A stretch of 64,000 bases of DNA, from assembly GCA_012960035.1 (NCBI GenBank), contig DUBZ01000137.1, positions 111,248 through 175,247 on the forward strand, in the 5' to 3' direction. Below, in pieces: positions 55,259 through 63,398 of the stretch. The position numbers were made by a program, and so were the translations under genes. How positions within the stretch are numbered: the stretch's first letter is position 1; the number at the start of each line of letters is the position of its first letter. The notes beneath the pieces are model-generated. The model did no database searches. It had not been told where the DNA came from and saw only the letters and a list, made by a program, of their open reading frames with translations. The stretch comes from Myxococcales bacterium (lineage in GTDB: Bacteria; Myxococcota_A; UBA9160; UBA4427).

Positions 55259-55702
55259 TTACATCTCCCCTAGGCGCATCACGAGGCGCCAATCGACGAT
55301 CGCAACTTTGGTGTCGTCTTGATTTGTAAATTCCATCCGGTGTACCACGAACATCATCGGCCCCGATCGACCCGTTTTTTCGTAGATGTCGTGGATGTGG
55401 CTGCGGCCCGTAATCGTGTCGCCCGGGCGAATCGCCGCGAAGCTTTCGCAGCACTTGCCCGCGTCGAAGCTACGCCGGATGTCGGCCGGAAAATTGTCGG
55501 GCAGGTTGCGGCGACCGTGGAAGTTTGACGCGTAGTTGGGAACCGCGCGAAAGTCGGGGCTTTCCGAGTCAACAAAGCGGGCTTCAGTTTCGCCACATGC
55601 CTTCGCATAGTTGAGAAGTTTTTCAGTCTTGATCTCAAAGGTAGCTTCGTCGAATTCGAAACCGACGTGTTCCTTCTTGACCGCGGGAATATCGATCTCC
55701 AT
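55259..55702 (-). CDS. MaoC N-terminal-type dehydratase subunit (ChsH2 N-domain-like)
   Basis: 147 residues, a FAS1-type hotdog domain: FEIKTEKLLNYAKACGETE, PNYASNFHGRRNLP and DTITGRSHIHDIYEK. This half usually lacks the catalytic residues and pairs with a partner such as the downstream MaoC gene. In mycobacteria the equivalent domain is fused to a DUF35 domain (ChsH2); here the DUF35 protein is a separate gene two positions upstream. Confidence 0.75.
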   Translation of the reverse strand: MEIDIPAVKKEHVGFEFDEATFEIKTEKLLNYAKACGETEARFVDSESPDFRAVPNYASNFHGRRNLPDNFPADIRRSFDAGKCCESFAAIRPGDTITGRSHIHDIYEKTGRSGPMMFVVHRMEFTNQDDTKVAIVDWRLVMRLGEM

Positions 55703-55753
55703 TGCCTTCCTTCGCCTGTCTTTCGATATTGTGATCGAAGCGCGCGGGCCGGA

Positions 55754-56395
55754 TTAGGCCGCGGATTCAATTTCTGATGACGACGCACGATACCGATCGC
55801 CGGCCAGCGACGAAACGAGGTCTTCGATCGTCTCGATCTTGTCCTCAAACACCGTCACGCAGCGACCAATGTGGCTCACAATGTGGGCGTCACTTCCGCC
55901 GATGCCCCGGTACCCGTATTCGTTGGCGAGCCGAACCGCTTCGACGTTTTCAGTGCCACGCCCCCCGCCATTGAGGGTTTCCACAACCTCGACGCCAGGC
56001 GCCGGACCCAATTCGTCATAGTGCGAAAACATGCCGACGATCGCGCGACTCGGGTGACACGGCACCGCGAAGGCGCCACAGCGATTGCTTTCGCGAAGCA
56101 CAACTTCGAGAGGCACGCGCACGTCCGCAAAGTCGAACGCGTGCTCAAGGTCATCATTCACACCGAAGATAAGCACGTGCCCATATTCGGTTTCGACTTC
56201 GCTCGCCTTCAAAATTAGAATGCCGTACTTGTCCTCGAGTGCCCGGTAATCAGACCCAGAGTCGTACTGGCGATGCTCGCTCAGTACGAATCCGTCGAGC
56301 TTGAGTTCGCGCTTCGTAATCCATTTGCAGTAGTTTTCGACCTTCGCTCGCCCGTCGTCGGACTTGATCGAGTGGTTGTGTAGATCGAGGATCAT
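55754..56395 (-). CDS. PHP-domain metal-dependent hydrolase
   Basis: 213 residues. PHP motifs in order: LDLHNHS (metal His pair), SEHRQY, ASEVET, PCHPSR and GGSDAH, so the metal site is complete. PHP enzymes hydrolyse phosphate esters or, in some cases, other bonds. Its ATG overlaps the stop of the DUF35 gene by four bases (ATGA). A PHP hydrolase inside a thiolase/DUF35/MaoC operon is unusual and its reaction is unknown. Confidence 0.78.
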   Translation of the reverse strand: MILDLHNHSIKSDDGRAKVENYCKWITKRELKLDGFVLSEHRQYDSGSDYRALEDKYGILILKASEVETEYGHVLIFGVNDDLEHAFDFADVRVPLEVVLRESNRCGAFAVPCHPSRAIVGMFSHYDELGPAPGVEVVETLNGGGRGTENVEAVRLANEYGYRGIGGSDAHIVSHIGRCVTVFEDKIETIEDLVSSLAGDRYRASSSEIESAA

Positions 56396-56817
56396 GCTGG
56401 CCGAAACCTTGGCACCGCTGCGCCATCTTCGTTGCTCTCGTCTTCGATGTCGCAGAACTCAACGACAACCGGCATGCCGATCCGCACGTCGGCCGGGTCG
56501 CAGCCCACAATGTTGGTCATGAGCTGCGGACCTTCTTCCAGCGCCACGTAGGCGAGCACATACGGACAAGCCTCGCGAAACGCCGGCAAGCCGTTCTGAT
56601 TCGTCACACTAAAGGTGTGAACCGTGCCGCGACCGCTCGCGACAAAGTGTTCGATGCCGTCGGAGAAACACGACACGCACAGTGCGCGCGGCCGATGTTG
56701 AACCACACCGCAGGCCCGGCAGCGCTGCAGAACAATTTCGTGTCGCCCGCAACCTTCCCAATAAGCGCGTGTTTCCCAGTCGAAAGGCTGAGCGTTGTAC
56801 TGAATTGATTTTGCCAT
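56392..56817 (-). CDS. DUF35 / OB-fold zinc-ribbon acyl-CoA-associated protein
   Basis: 141 residues. An N-terminal rubredoxin-like zinc ribbon (CRACGVVQHRPRALCVSC) and a C-terminal OB-fold (GRGTVHTFSVTNQNGLP) define DUF35. DUF35 proteins bind thiolase-like partners; in steroid catabolism the DUF35 domain of ChsH2 is needed by the aldolase Ltp2. It starts at ATG 56817, ten bases after the Ltp-type gene, and overlaps the PHP gene by four bases, so it is expressed with both. Confidence 0.8.
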   Translation of the reverse strand: MAKSIQYNAQPFDWETRAYWEGCGRHEIVLQRCRACGVVQHRPRALCVSCFSDGIEHFVASGRGTVHTFSVTNQNGLPAFREACPYVLAYVALEEGPQLMTNIVGCDPADVRIGMPVVVEFCDIEDESNEDGAAVPRFRPA

Positions 56818-56827
56818 GAGTTCCGCC

Positions 56828-57988
56828 TCAATCCGTTCCGAGGAGCAAGGTGGCTCCGCTGTGGGAAACACCAAGAATCCCACCCGTGCCATGCACGCAT
56901 GCGATCTTTGCCTCGTCGACTTGCCGTGCATCGCATTCGCCGCGCAATTGTTTTGCGGCCTCGATCACGAGGAAGATCCCGCGCATTCCAGGATGGTTCG
57001 ACGATAACCCTCCGCCGTCCGGGTTGACGGGCAAAGCCCCCCCGATCCCGATGCGTCCGTTTTCAACGAAGGCCCCGCCCTCGCCTGGCTTACAAAATCC
57101 CAAGCACTCCAAAGTGACGAGCACGGTGATCGTAAATGAATCGTAGAGGGTGCAGAGATCGACGTCGCCGTGGATAAGCCCCGACATCGCGAACGCCTTC
57201 TCGCCCGACTGCTTGGCAGCAACCGTGAGCAAGTCCGGCGTGCCGAGCTCTTGGTGGCAAACCGCTTCGCCACAACCGAGCAATACCACAGGTTTTTTCT
57301 TTAGGTCACGTGCGCGTTCGAGGCTCGTCACCACCACGGCACCACCGCCATCACTGATGATGCAGCAGTCCAGAAGGTGGAGCGGGCTGGAGATGACTCG
57401 GCTCGCCATCACGTCTTCGACTTCGATCAAGTCGCGCATTTTTGCGTTCGGGTTTAGCGATGCATGCTTGCGCGTTGTTGTCGCGATTTGCGCGAGTTGT
57501 TCGCTCGTGGTTCCGTACTTGTCCATGTGCTGCTGGGCCACCATCGCGTAACTGCCGACGGTCGTCATGCCGTATGGGCTCACGAAGGCACCAGCGGGGT
57601 CCTTCCCGCTCGACGCCATCCCGGTGCCAATCGCCATCGCGTTCGATGCCGCGGTACTGCCGTACAGCACCAGCGCGACGTCACACATCCCAGCATGAAT
57701 CGCGGCGGCGGCGTGGCTCACGTGCGCAACAAACGAAGACCCACCGATGTTCGTCCCGTCCAAATAGTTGGGCTTGATATTGAGGTACTCGGAGAGATGG
57801 ACGACGCCCATGATCCCCATCCCGATGCCCGCAGCAAAGAGCCCATCGACGTCACTGAGTTCGAGCCCGCAATCTTCGAGAGCACCGCGCGCGCACTCCG
57901 CCATGATCTGCGATTCGGTTTTCTCTGGCGCCCAGCGTGCAGGGTGTTCGTAGACCCCGGCGATTGCGACTTGTCCCGACACACTCAT
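56828..57988 (-). CDS. Thiolase-like Ltp-type protein (retro-aldolase candidate)
   Basis: 386 residues. The fold is thiolase, but the position of the nucleophilic Cys reads GTNIGGSSFVAHVSH, with no Cys, as in lipid-transfer-type proteins. YDSFTITVLVTLECLGFC and GLSSNHPGM are typical of Ltp2/Ltp3/Ltp4. Ltp2 cleaves the steroid side chain by a retro-aldol reaction with DUF35. Its ATG overlaps the hydrolase stop (ATGA) and DUF35 follows by ten bases. Confidence 0.8.
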   Translation of the reverse strand: MSVSGQVAIAGVYEHPARWAPEKTESQIMAECARGALEDCGLELSDVDGLFAAGIGMGIMGVVHLSEYLNIKPNYLDGTNIGGSSFVAHVSHAAAAIHAGMCDVALVLYGSTAASNAMAIGTGMASSGKDPAGAFVSPYGMTTVGSYAMVAQQHMDKYGTTSEQLAQIATTTRKHASLNPNAKMRDLIEVEDVMASRVISSPLHLLDCCIISDGGGAVVVTSLERARDLKKKPVVLLGCGEAVCHQELGTPDLLTVAAKQSGEKAFAMSGLIHGDVDLCTLYDSFTITVLVTLECLGFCKPGEGGAFVENGRIGIGGALPVNPDGGGLSSNHPGMRGIFLVIEAAKQLRGECDARQVDEAKIACVHGTGGILGVSHSGATLLLGTD

Positions 57989-58794
57989 GACAGCGCTCCC
58001 AAGAATTCATTGAGTGCGCTCGCCAATGCTTCAGGTTGCTCGGTGGGAAGCATGTGGGCCGCACCCACGACCCCCCGATACTCTGCGCCGGGAATCACGT
58101 TCGACATGCGTTCGGACTCCGCGCGGATTGCGTCGGTGTCGCTGTCCCCCACGCATACGAGCGTGGGAACCGTGATCTCGGTCAAGCTGGAGGCCCCGGC
58201 CCAGTCTCGCATCGCCATCAGGTTCGCATAGATGACCCGCGGGTCCGTCTTCAGCGTGTCCATGAAGCCCGACCGAATGATCTTCGCGTCGCATCCTTCG
58301 GCAAAGGCCTTGATCTCAAACTCGCGTCGCGCGCGCCCCACCGAAACGAGACGCGCTCGTTCGATCAAGTCGTCGCCGCAGGAATACTGCGCCGAGCAAT
58401 TGATGACCGCGACCGCTCGCACCACGTCGCTGTGTTCGAGTGCCATCTGCAGAGCAACATTGCCCCCCATGCCGTGGCCCACCACGACTGCGGGTCGATC
58501 CACCGCAAGGCTCTTCAAGACACCGGCGGCAAAGTCCGCCATCGCCTCGATGCTGCCTAGACTCATCTGCGATCCGGAACGATCGTGACCGGGCAAGTCG
58601 AAGGACACGGGAGAATGGTTCGCCGCAAGGTTGGCGTTAAGCGCGTCGAAGTTCCGGCTGTTCCCACCCGTATGGTGAATACACAGCACGATCTCCCCGC
58701 GCGAAAGAACCGGCGGAACTTCGGGCAATGTCGTGGGGCCGCAGTGGCGCAGGAAAGTGGCGGTCCCTTGAACGTCTATGTATCTGGAGGGCAT
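57985..58794 (-). CDS. Alpha/beta-hydrolase fold protein with Ser-to-Gly nucleophile
   Basis: 269 residues. The fold matches alpha/beta hydrolases: HHTGGNSRNF, FDLPGHDRSG, acid VCVGDSDTDA, and His in GAAHMLPTEQ. The nucleophile elbow reads GHGMGG rather than GHSMGG (codon 58471-58473 is GGC), so the classical Ser is missing. It could be inactive, use another nucleophile, or be non-hydrolytic. ATG 58794 is chosen over an upstream TTG (58830). First gene of the operon. Confidence 0.75.
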   Translation of the reverse strand: MPSRYIDVQGTATFLRHCGPTTLPEVPPVLSRGEIVLCIHHTGGNSRNFDALNANLAANHSPVSFDLPGHDRSGSQMSLGSIEAMADFAAGVLKSLAVDRPAVVVGHGMGGNVALQMALEHSDVVRAVAVINCSAQYSCGDDLIERARLVSVGRARREFEIKAFAEGCDAKIIRSGFMDTLKTDPRVIYANLMAMRDWAGASSLTEITVPTLVCVGDSDTDAIRAESERMSNVIPGAEYRGVVGAAHMLPTEQPEALASALNEFLGALS

Positions 58795-58922
58795 CGGCGA
58801 AGGGTAGAGGTCCGCGGTTTCCGATGTCAAACGCGAGCATGGAGCTGGCCAGGTTTATTTTCGTTTTCGCGAATCACCGCAACACGTGGTCGCGATGCTG
58901 TGCAACCAGCTAGGCTGCGCGA

Positions 58923-59879
58923 ATGATCGATGCACCTCACGAAGCAACGCCCGGGCGCGCTGGCCCTGTCCTCGTCACCGGCGGCAATGGCCAGATCGCC
59001 CTGCAATTGTTCGAGCGACTCGCGTTACGAGGGATCCCCGGGCGCGCCGTGGTGCGAAGTGAGCGCGCGGCAGCTCAAGTCGCCGAGCTCCCGGAAACTT
59101 TGCGGCCCGACATTCGTGTTCTCGACTACCGCGACACCGACGCCTTAACCCACGCTGCGGCCGGCTGCCGCGCGATCGTGCATTTGGTCGGCATCTTGAA
59201 AGAATCCGTGGGGACGAGTTACGCCGACGCACACGAAAACACGTGCACCGCAGTCGCGAGCGCGGCGAGCACGCAAGCGGTTGGGCGCGTCGTCTACCTC
59301 AGCATCTTTGGGTCGAGCCCAGATTTAAAAAACGCATGTCTCGCCTCCAAAGGCCGCGCCGAAGAGATCCTGCTCAAAGGCTCAGCGCCGACGACGTTAT
59401 TGCGCGTTCCGATGGTGGTCGGCCCCGACGACCCGGCATCTCGCGCGCTGCGCGCACAAGCGAAGAAACCAAGCGCTCGGTTGATTGGGGGTGGACTCAC
59501 CATTCAACAACCGCTCGACGTACAAGATCTACTGTCCGCGTTGGTCGCAGCAGTCGAGGACGAGTCGGATGCTTCCCACACGCTCGATCTCGGCGGGCCC
59601 GAAGCGCTGCCCCATCACGCACTTGTGCGCCGGGTCGGAAAGCTACACGGCAACGACATCCAAGTTTCGAGCGTTCCCCTCGCAGCCGTACGCGCCGCTG
59701 CGTGGACAATGAACTTGATCATGAAAAATCCGCCCATCACCCCCGCAATGCTCGGCGTGCTTCAACACGACGACAAAATCGACAACAGCGCGGTGCAGAA
59801 CGTGCTCGGAATTAAACTCACACCTCTCGATGAAACGCTCGCGCGCTACATCGGACCCCAGGCCAAAAGTTATGACTGA
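58923..59879 (+). CDS. NAD(P)-binding protein of the complex I NDUFA9 family
   Basis: 318 residues. Extended SDR-like (atypical) fold: an N-terminal VTGGNGQIALQLFERL, a central HLVGILKESVGTSYADAHEN, and a missing YxxxK typical of NDUFA9/NAD-dependent epimerase-like proteins. Probably membrane-associated or a quinone-linked scaffold; the substrate is unknown. Its stop overlaps the start of the next membrane gene by eight bases, so they are coupled. Divergent from the hydrolase operon. Confidence 0.8.
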   Translation: MIDAPHEATPGRAGPVLVTGGNGQIALQLFERLALRGIPGRAVVRSERAAAQVAELPETLRPDIRVLDYRDTDALTHAAAGCRAIVHLVGILKESVGTSYADAHENTCTAVASAASTQAVGRVVYLSIFGSSPDLKNACLASKGRAEEILLKGSAPTTLLRVPMVVGPDDPASRALRAQAKKPSARLIGGGLTIQQPLDVQDLLSALVAAVEDESDASHTLDLGGPEALPHHALVRRVGKLHGNDIQVSSVPLAAVRAAAWTMNLIMKNPPITPAMLGVLQHDDKIDNSAVQNVLGIKLTPLDETLARYIGPQAKSYD

Positions 59880-60888
59880 ATCTAGTTCGACTCCTGACGA
59901 AGCGCCCGAGCGCAACGTAATTGCACGGCCCAACATGCCCCTTTGGCAGCGGGCACTGCCGTGGATCATTTCCGCCATCTGCTTCGCGTATCTATATACG
60001 AAGATCTCCGGCGCAGCAGGACGCGAAGGTGCAACCGTCGTGTCTTACTTGTCCGGCATCTTCGCAAGCGTGCCGTGGGGGAGCTGGCTCGCCCTGATGG
60101 TTCCGTATTCGTTCTTGTTCTTCTTGATCGACTCGCTCGTGCTATGGCGGGTCGTCAACTGGTACAACGCGGAAGTTCGTTACGTCGACATCCTGCCCAT
60201 TCGCGGCAGCAGCTACATCCTGTCGATCTTGAACGAGCAGGTCGGGAAGGGTGCAATGGCGCTCTATCTCAACCGACGCAACGGCGTGCCAGGTTGGGAG
60301 GTAGGCTCGAGCATGCTCTTCATCATGTTCTGTGAGTTCTACTATCTACTCACTTGGGCGAGCGTCGGGTACGCGTTGCAGGGTGACTCTCTCCCGGACG
60401 TCTTTTCGATGATTCCGAGAGTCGCAGTCGGGGCAGCCCTGGTCTTCATTGTCTTCCGGCTGTTTTTCCGGGGCACCTTGTTTCCCAACTCGACCGTTCG
60501 CGACAAACCGATCTTCCACGCGTTCCGTCAGGCCCGGACTTGGCACTTCGGGATGATCATCCTGCTCAGGTCCCCGGCTCTACTCAGTGCCGTATGGGTT
60601 TACACGGTGGCGCTCAGCTACTTCGGCGTCGAAGTCGGCAACATGCAGATGCTCGGGTACTTGCCCATCATCTTCTTCGGTGCCGCCACGCCCGGCCCCA
60701 TGCGCACCGTCGCCATTACGCTCTGGGTTGTGTTGTTCCCGGGATACGAAGGACAGATGACTGCCTTCGGTTTCGTGCAGCACAACTTCTTCATCTTTTT
60801 TAACGCGGCGATCGGGCTCGTCTTTCTCAATCGGGCGAACCGAGAGCTCTTTGGCCAACCCGAGCAGCAGTCGGGCGGTGAAGCCTAA
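59872..60888 (+). CDS. Lysylphosphatidylglycerol synthase-like membrane protein
   Basis: 338 residues with about seven or eight membrane helices, similar in layout to the LPG_synthase_TM/DUF1295-type family (SLVLWRVVNWY, ILNEQVGKGAMALYL, GAATPGPMRTVAITLWVV). The catalytic domain of MprF is absent, so it may be a flippase-like or lipid-transport protein. ATG 59872 lies within the end of the NDUFA9-like gene. It is convergent with the following gene, with overlapping stops. Confidence 0.65.
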   Translation: MTESSSTPDEAPERNVIARPNMPLWQRALPWIISAICFAYLYTKISGAAGREGATVVSYLSGIFASVPWGSWLALMVPYSFLFFLIDSLVLWRVVNWYNAEVRYVDILPIRGSSYILSILNEQVGKGAMALYLNRRNGVPGWEVGSSMLFIMFCEFYYLLTWASVGYALQGDSLPDVFSMIPRVAVGAALVFIVFRLFFRGTLFPNSTVRDKPIFHAFRQARTWHFGMIILLRSPALLSAVWVYTVALSYFGVEVGNMQMLGYLPIIFFGAATPGPMRTVAITLWVVLFPGYEGQMTAFGFVQHNFFIFFNAAIGLVFLNRANRELFGQPEQQSGGEA

Positions 60889-61436
60889 GAGACGACTCCC
60901 GCGACCAGGGCGAGAGCGGCTTCGTATTCACCGCCATAACTTACCCGGGTGATTTCGTCGTAGCGAAATTCCGTTGTGCCCTCTTCCCATTCAGCATCAG
61001 GGTTGATCTCCCGGAGCGCAAACGTCTCGGAGCCAAACGAGGTGATCTTGCCGATATCGCAGGCCTCGGGCTCTTCGACTTCTCGGTGGATCACGATCAA
61101 AGGCGAAATTTCGCTCACGGTTTCAAGAACCCGGCGCATCGAGCTCAAGTCAACCGGCGGCGCTTCGGGCAACGGATCACCGCGAAGCCGCAATGCCGAT
61201 CGGTAGAAACCCGCGTGAGGCGCGGGCGCGTCGATCTCGCTGATTTGGTCGCGGTAAAAGATGTCGACGCCGTTGAATCGGACGCGGTCATCTAGGAAAG
61301 CGAGGCAGACGATCCCGTCGCTACTGCTCAGAATCTGCCCTTCAATTTCGGGACAGCTTTCTTCAAATTCAGCGCGCACAACATGGACGAGAGTCTCGTC
61401 GGCGATCGCGCTATCGAGCTCGGCTTGAAATTTCAT
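60885..61436 (-). CDS. Hypothetical protein with two Sm/SH3-like barrel units
   Basis: 183 residues. Two similar small beta-barrel-like units are visible (EIEGQILSSSDGIVCLAFL ... FNGVDIFYRDQISEID and CDIGKITSFGSETFALREI ... TEFRYDEITRVSYG). Each ends in an F-N/Y-R-D-I strand, like the Sm or SH3 fold. A role in RNA or nucleic-acid binding is inferred only from that. ATG 61436 is preferred; earlier in-frame starts add unstructured sequence. Confidence 0.6.
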   Translation of the reverse strand: MKFQAELDSAIADETLVHVVRAEFEESCPEIEGQILSSSDGIVCLAFLDDRVRFNGVDIFYRDQISEIDAPAPHAGFYRSALRLRGDPLPEAPPVDLSSMRRVLETVSEISPLIVIHREVEEPEACDIGKITSFGSETFALREINPDAEWEEGTTEFRYDEITRVSYGGEYEAALALVAGVVS

Positions 61437-61606
61437 CGGGGTTCCGTTCTCCAAAGAAGGGATCGAGACTAACACAGCACCACTTGAAGCCGGCTCATCC
61501 CCGCTTCGCGCTACCATGCGCTCGCCGCTCTCAGTAGAGAGGAACTGCGCCGCCAACGCGGGGCCTGTAATTGCAAGCCAATCGCTTCGCCCTGCTAACA
61601 ACATGA

Positions 61607-61756
61607 AGAGACGCAAAGAAACAACTGGAGACGCTCGAAGTCCGCTACTTCGAAAGAAGCGAAATCGAAACCCTCGATGCACAGCCGTGGGTCAAGACGG
61701 TGCTAGAGAACGCGTGGCGAAACCGCGAACAGCCACACTTCGCCCCGCCGACATAG
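61607..61756 (+). pseudogene. ORF without a start codon (possible remnant)
   Basis: A 49-codon frame directly after a TGA (61604-61606) encodes an amphipathic, charged sequence (RDAKKQLETLEVRYFERSEI ... VKTVLENAWRNREQPHFAPP) with natural-looking composition. No ATG, GTG or TTG occurs near its beginning; CTG 61625 is the only option. It may be the tail of a decayed gene. It lies in a 366-base gap between two minus-strand genes; the rest of the gap holds nothing I can support. Confidence 0.3.
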
Positions 61757-61802
61757 GCGCCGGGTCAGCCATAAGCTCACCCAGCAGTACGTTGTGTTGC
61801 GC

Positions 61803-62309
61803 TCAGCGAACCTTCAAGAGCAAGATCTGATTTTTGACGTCAAGCAGTGCGCCGTAGTGCCCAAGAAATTCAGCACCCAACACACCGTCGGGTCCGTCGA
61901 CGCCCGACTTCACACTATAGACCGGGTCGACGTCCCCAGCGTGGATGTCAATCGGCCCCGTCGATTTCCCATCGAACTCGATACCCAGAATTCTGCCTGT
62001 GTAAATCCGAACATTCTTACGACGCGTCGGGATGATGATTTCTGTCTGTTCGAATGCGATGTCGAGATTACGCAATGTGCCGATGTCGAAGATCGAATTT
62101 TCGCTCGTGAGATCGAGCATGAGCCGAAGCTTCGAACCGTGAATGGTCCCCTCGACGTAGAAGCGTCGGTCTTGGCCACGCTTAAACGGGATGGATACGT
62201 ATCCCTCAGCGCTCAAGGTCGCCCTGACTGCTGCGAGATCAGCAGTCGCCGCGGATGGAATCGCGGCGGCGAGCCAGCACAGTGCGATCAGTATCGTGAC
62301 TACGCGCAT
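61803..62309 (-). CDS. Exported retropepsin-like protein with degenerate active site
   Basis: 168 residues. A signal peptide (MRVVTILIALCWLAAAI) is followed by the TIGR02281/retropepsin-like fold: SIPFKRGQDRRFYVEG, LRLMLDLTSENSIFD and GVLGAEFLGHYGALLDVKN. The catalytic D-T/S-G is replaced by DLTS, so the protease is probably inactive or altered. Periplasmic. AAAGGGAGA precedes the ATG. Upstream on the same strand is a TPR lipoprotein gene (gap 23 bases), so the two are likely co-transcribed. Confidence 0.7.
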   Translation of the reverse strand: MRVVTILIALCWLAAAIPSAATADLAAVRATLSAEGYVSIPFKRGQDRRFYVEGTIHGSKLRLMLDLTSENSIFDIGTLRNLDIAFEQTEIIIPTRRKNVRIYTGRILGIEFDGKSTGPIDIHAGDVDPVYSVKSGVDGPDGVLGAEFLGHYGALLDVKNQILLLKVR

Positions 62310-62332
62310 AGATTCTCCCTTTCAATAAACAA

Positions 62333-63025
62333 TTACTTAAGCGGTGTTCCTCTTTTGCTTTCGAAGATCAGTGTGCTTCTAAAGCGCTGAGCATCGAGGT
62401 CCTCGGGCCGCAGCGTCAGATAGTGTTCAATTTGCCGAAGTGCCGCACTTCGCCGCCCTTGCGCGAGGTACGCACGCGCAAGCGCCGCTTCAAACTCGGG
62501 CCGGGTGACGGGTTCAATCAACCTGCGCGCTTCGACGAGCATTTGTTCCGCGGTTGTCGCGTAGCGGGGCGACAGAGCGAGAAGCAATCTCGCGAATTCA
62601 TAGCGACAGTTCACATGCGCGTTCGCGAGCGCCAGGCAGCGGTTCAAGCTGGTGTACGCCGACGCGCCGGTGTCGGGAATTTCAAGGAAATGGCCCTGCC
62701 GATACAGCGTGCCCGCACGCAGAAAGAGTTCCGGGTTGTCAAAGTCGACGTTCAAAAGGACACTCGCCCGTTCGACGGCTGCGAACCAGCGTTTCTGAAC
62801 GCCTCTGCGTTCCTCTTCCGACTCGAACGACGGTGGGACAGAGCTCAGCCATCTGTCGAGGTCAGCGATCTGCCGGTCCAACTCGAGTAGTTCGATCGTC
62901 AGCTGTTGATCGCTCGGGTCGATTCCCGGAACGAATGCAGGAGCCTTGGGGACGGGAGAGCTGCATCCGAAGGTTTCACCCAGCAAGGACAGCGCGACCA
63001 CGATGGCGACTTGACGAAACGCCAA
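62333..63025 (-). CDS. TPR-containing lipoprotein
   Basis: 230 residues. TTG 63025 after GAGGAGAA starts a classic lipoprotein signal (FRQVAIVVALSLLGETFGC) with lipobox Cys. The body is TPR-like (LNRCLALANAHVNCRYEFARL, ALARAYLAQGRRSAALRQIE). Outer-membrane or periplasmic. Function unknown; it is the first gene of a pair with the retropepsin-like gene. A longer frame to 63082 lacks a ribosome site. Confidence 0.75.
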   Translation of the reverse strand: MAFRQVAIVVALSLLGETFGCSSPVPKAPAFVPGIDPSDQQLTIELLELDRQIADLDRWLSSVPPSFESEEERRGVQKRWFAAVERASVLLNVDFDNPELFLRAGTLYRQGHFLEIPDTGASAYTSLNRCLALANAHVNCRYEFARLLLALSPRYATTAEQMLVEARRLIEPVTRPEFEAALARAYLAQGRRSAALRQIEHYLTLRPEDLDAQRFRSTLIFESKRGTPLK

Positions 63026-63148
63026 GGCTATTTCTCCTCGATTCCCAGAGGACACACCGCGCGATTGTCGCGCGACGAACATCCAGCCTCACCCGTTTAC
63101 GCTAGCTCAACTCGACGCGGGCGCGGAAGCACCGTGCAACTGACGCGA

Positions 63149-63350
63149 TCAAAAGCCTGCGTACCCGCCGAATAGAAAGTCTTTCTCCTCGTTCGTCGAC
63201 TCTCGCCCCATGGTCTCGTTTCGATGGGGGAAAGCGACCGAAACGCGTGATGACGTCGCGGTGTCGCTCCGCGTACTGGGTGTAGTGCTCGAAGCGCTCG
63301 TACAGAAACACGGCTTCGATGGAATGAAGGATCTCATCAAAGCCGCGGGA
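63149..63350 (-). pseudogene. DUF924 C-terminal fragment with frameshift
   Basis: Two frames together encode a DUF924 C-terminus: YAERHRDVITRFGRF in one, then PHRNETMGRESTNEEKDFL in another. A CCCCC run near 63229 in the segment TTTCCCCCAT causes the shift; with four Cs the frames would join. The 5' part of the gene is missing. It lies next to the REP-like copy C and VanZ gene, so truncation may be linked to a rearrangement there. Confidence 0.7.
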
Positions 63351-63364
63351 AATTGAAAGCGTCG

Positions 63365-63398
63365 GCGCCGCACGCAACCATTGCCGCGTAGACTCCTA
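63365..63398 (-). repeat. REP-like dispersed repeat, copy C
   Basis: Read on the minus strand: TAGGAGTCTACGCGGCAA. The TAG (63396-63398) is the stop of the VanZ/LamG gene. The core differs from copy A by one base (TCTAC for TCTGC) and the tail is diverged. Confidence 0.6.
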
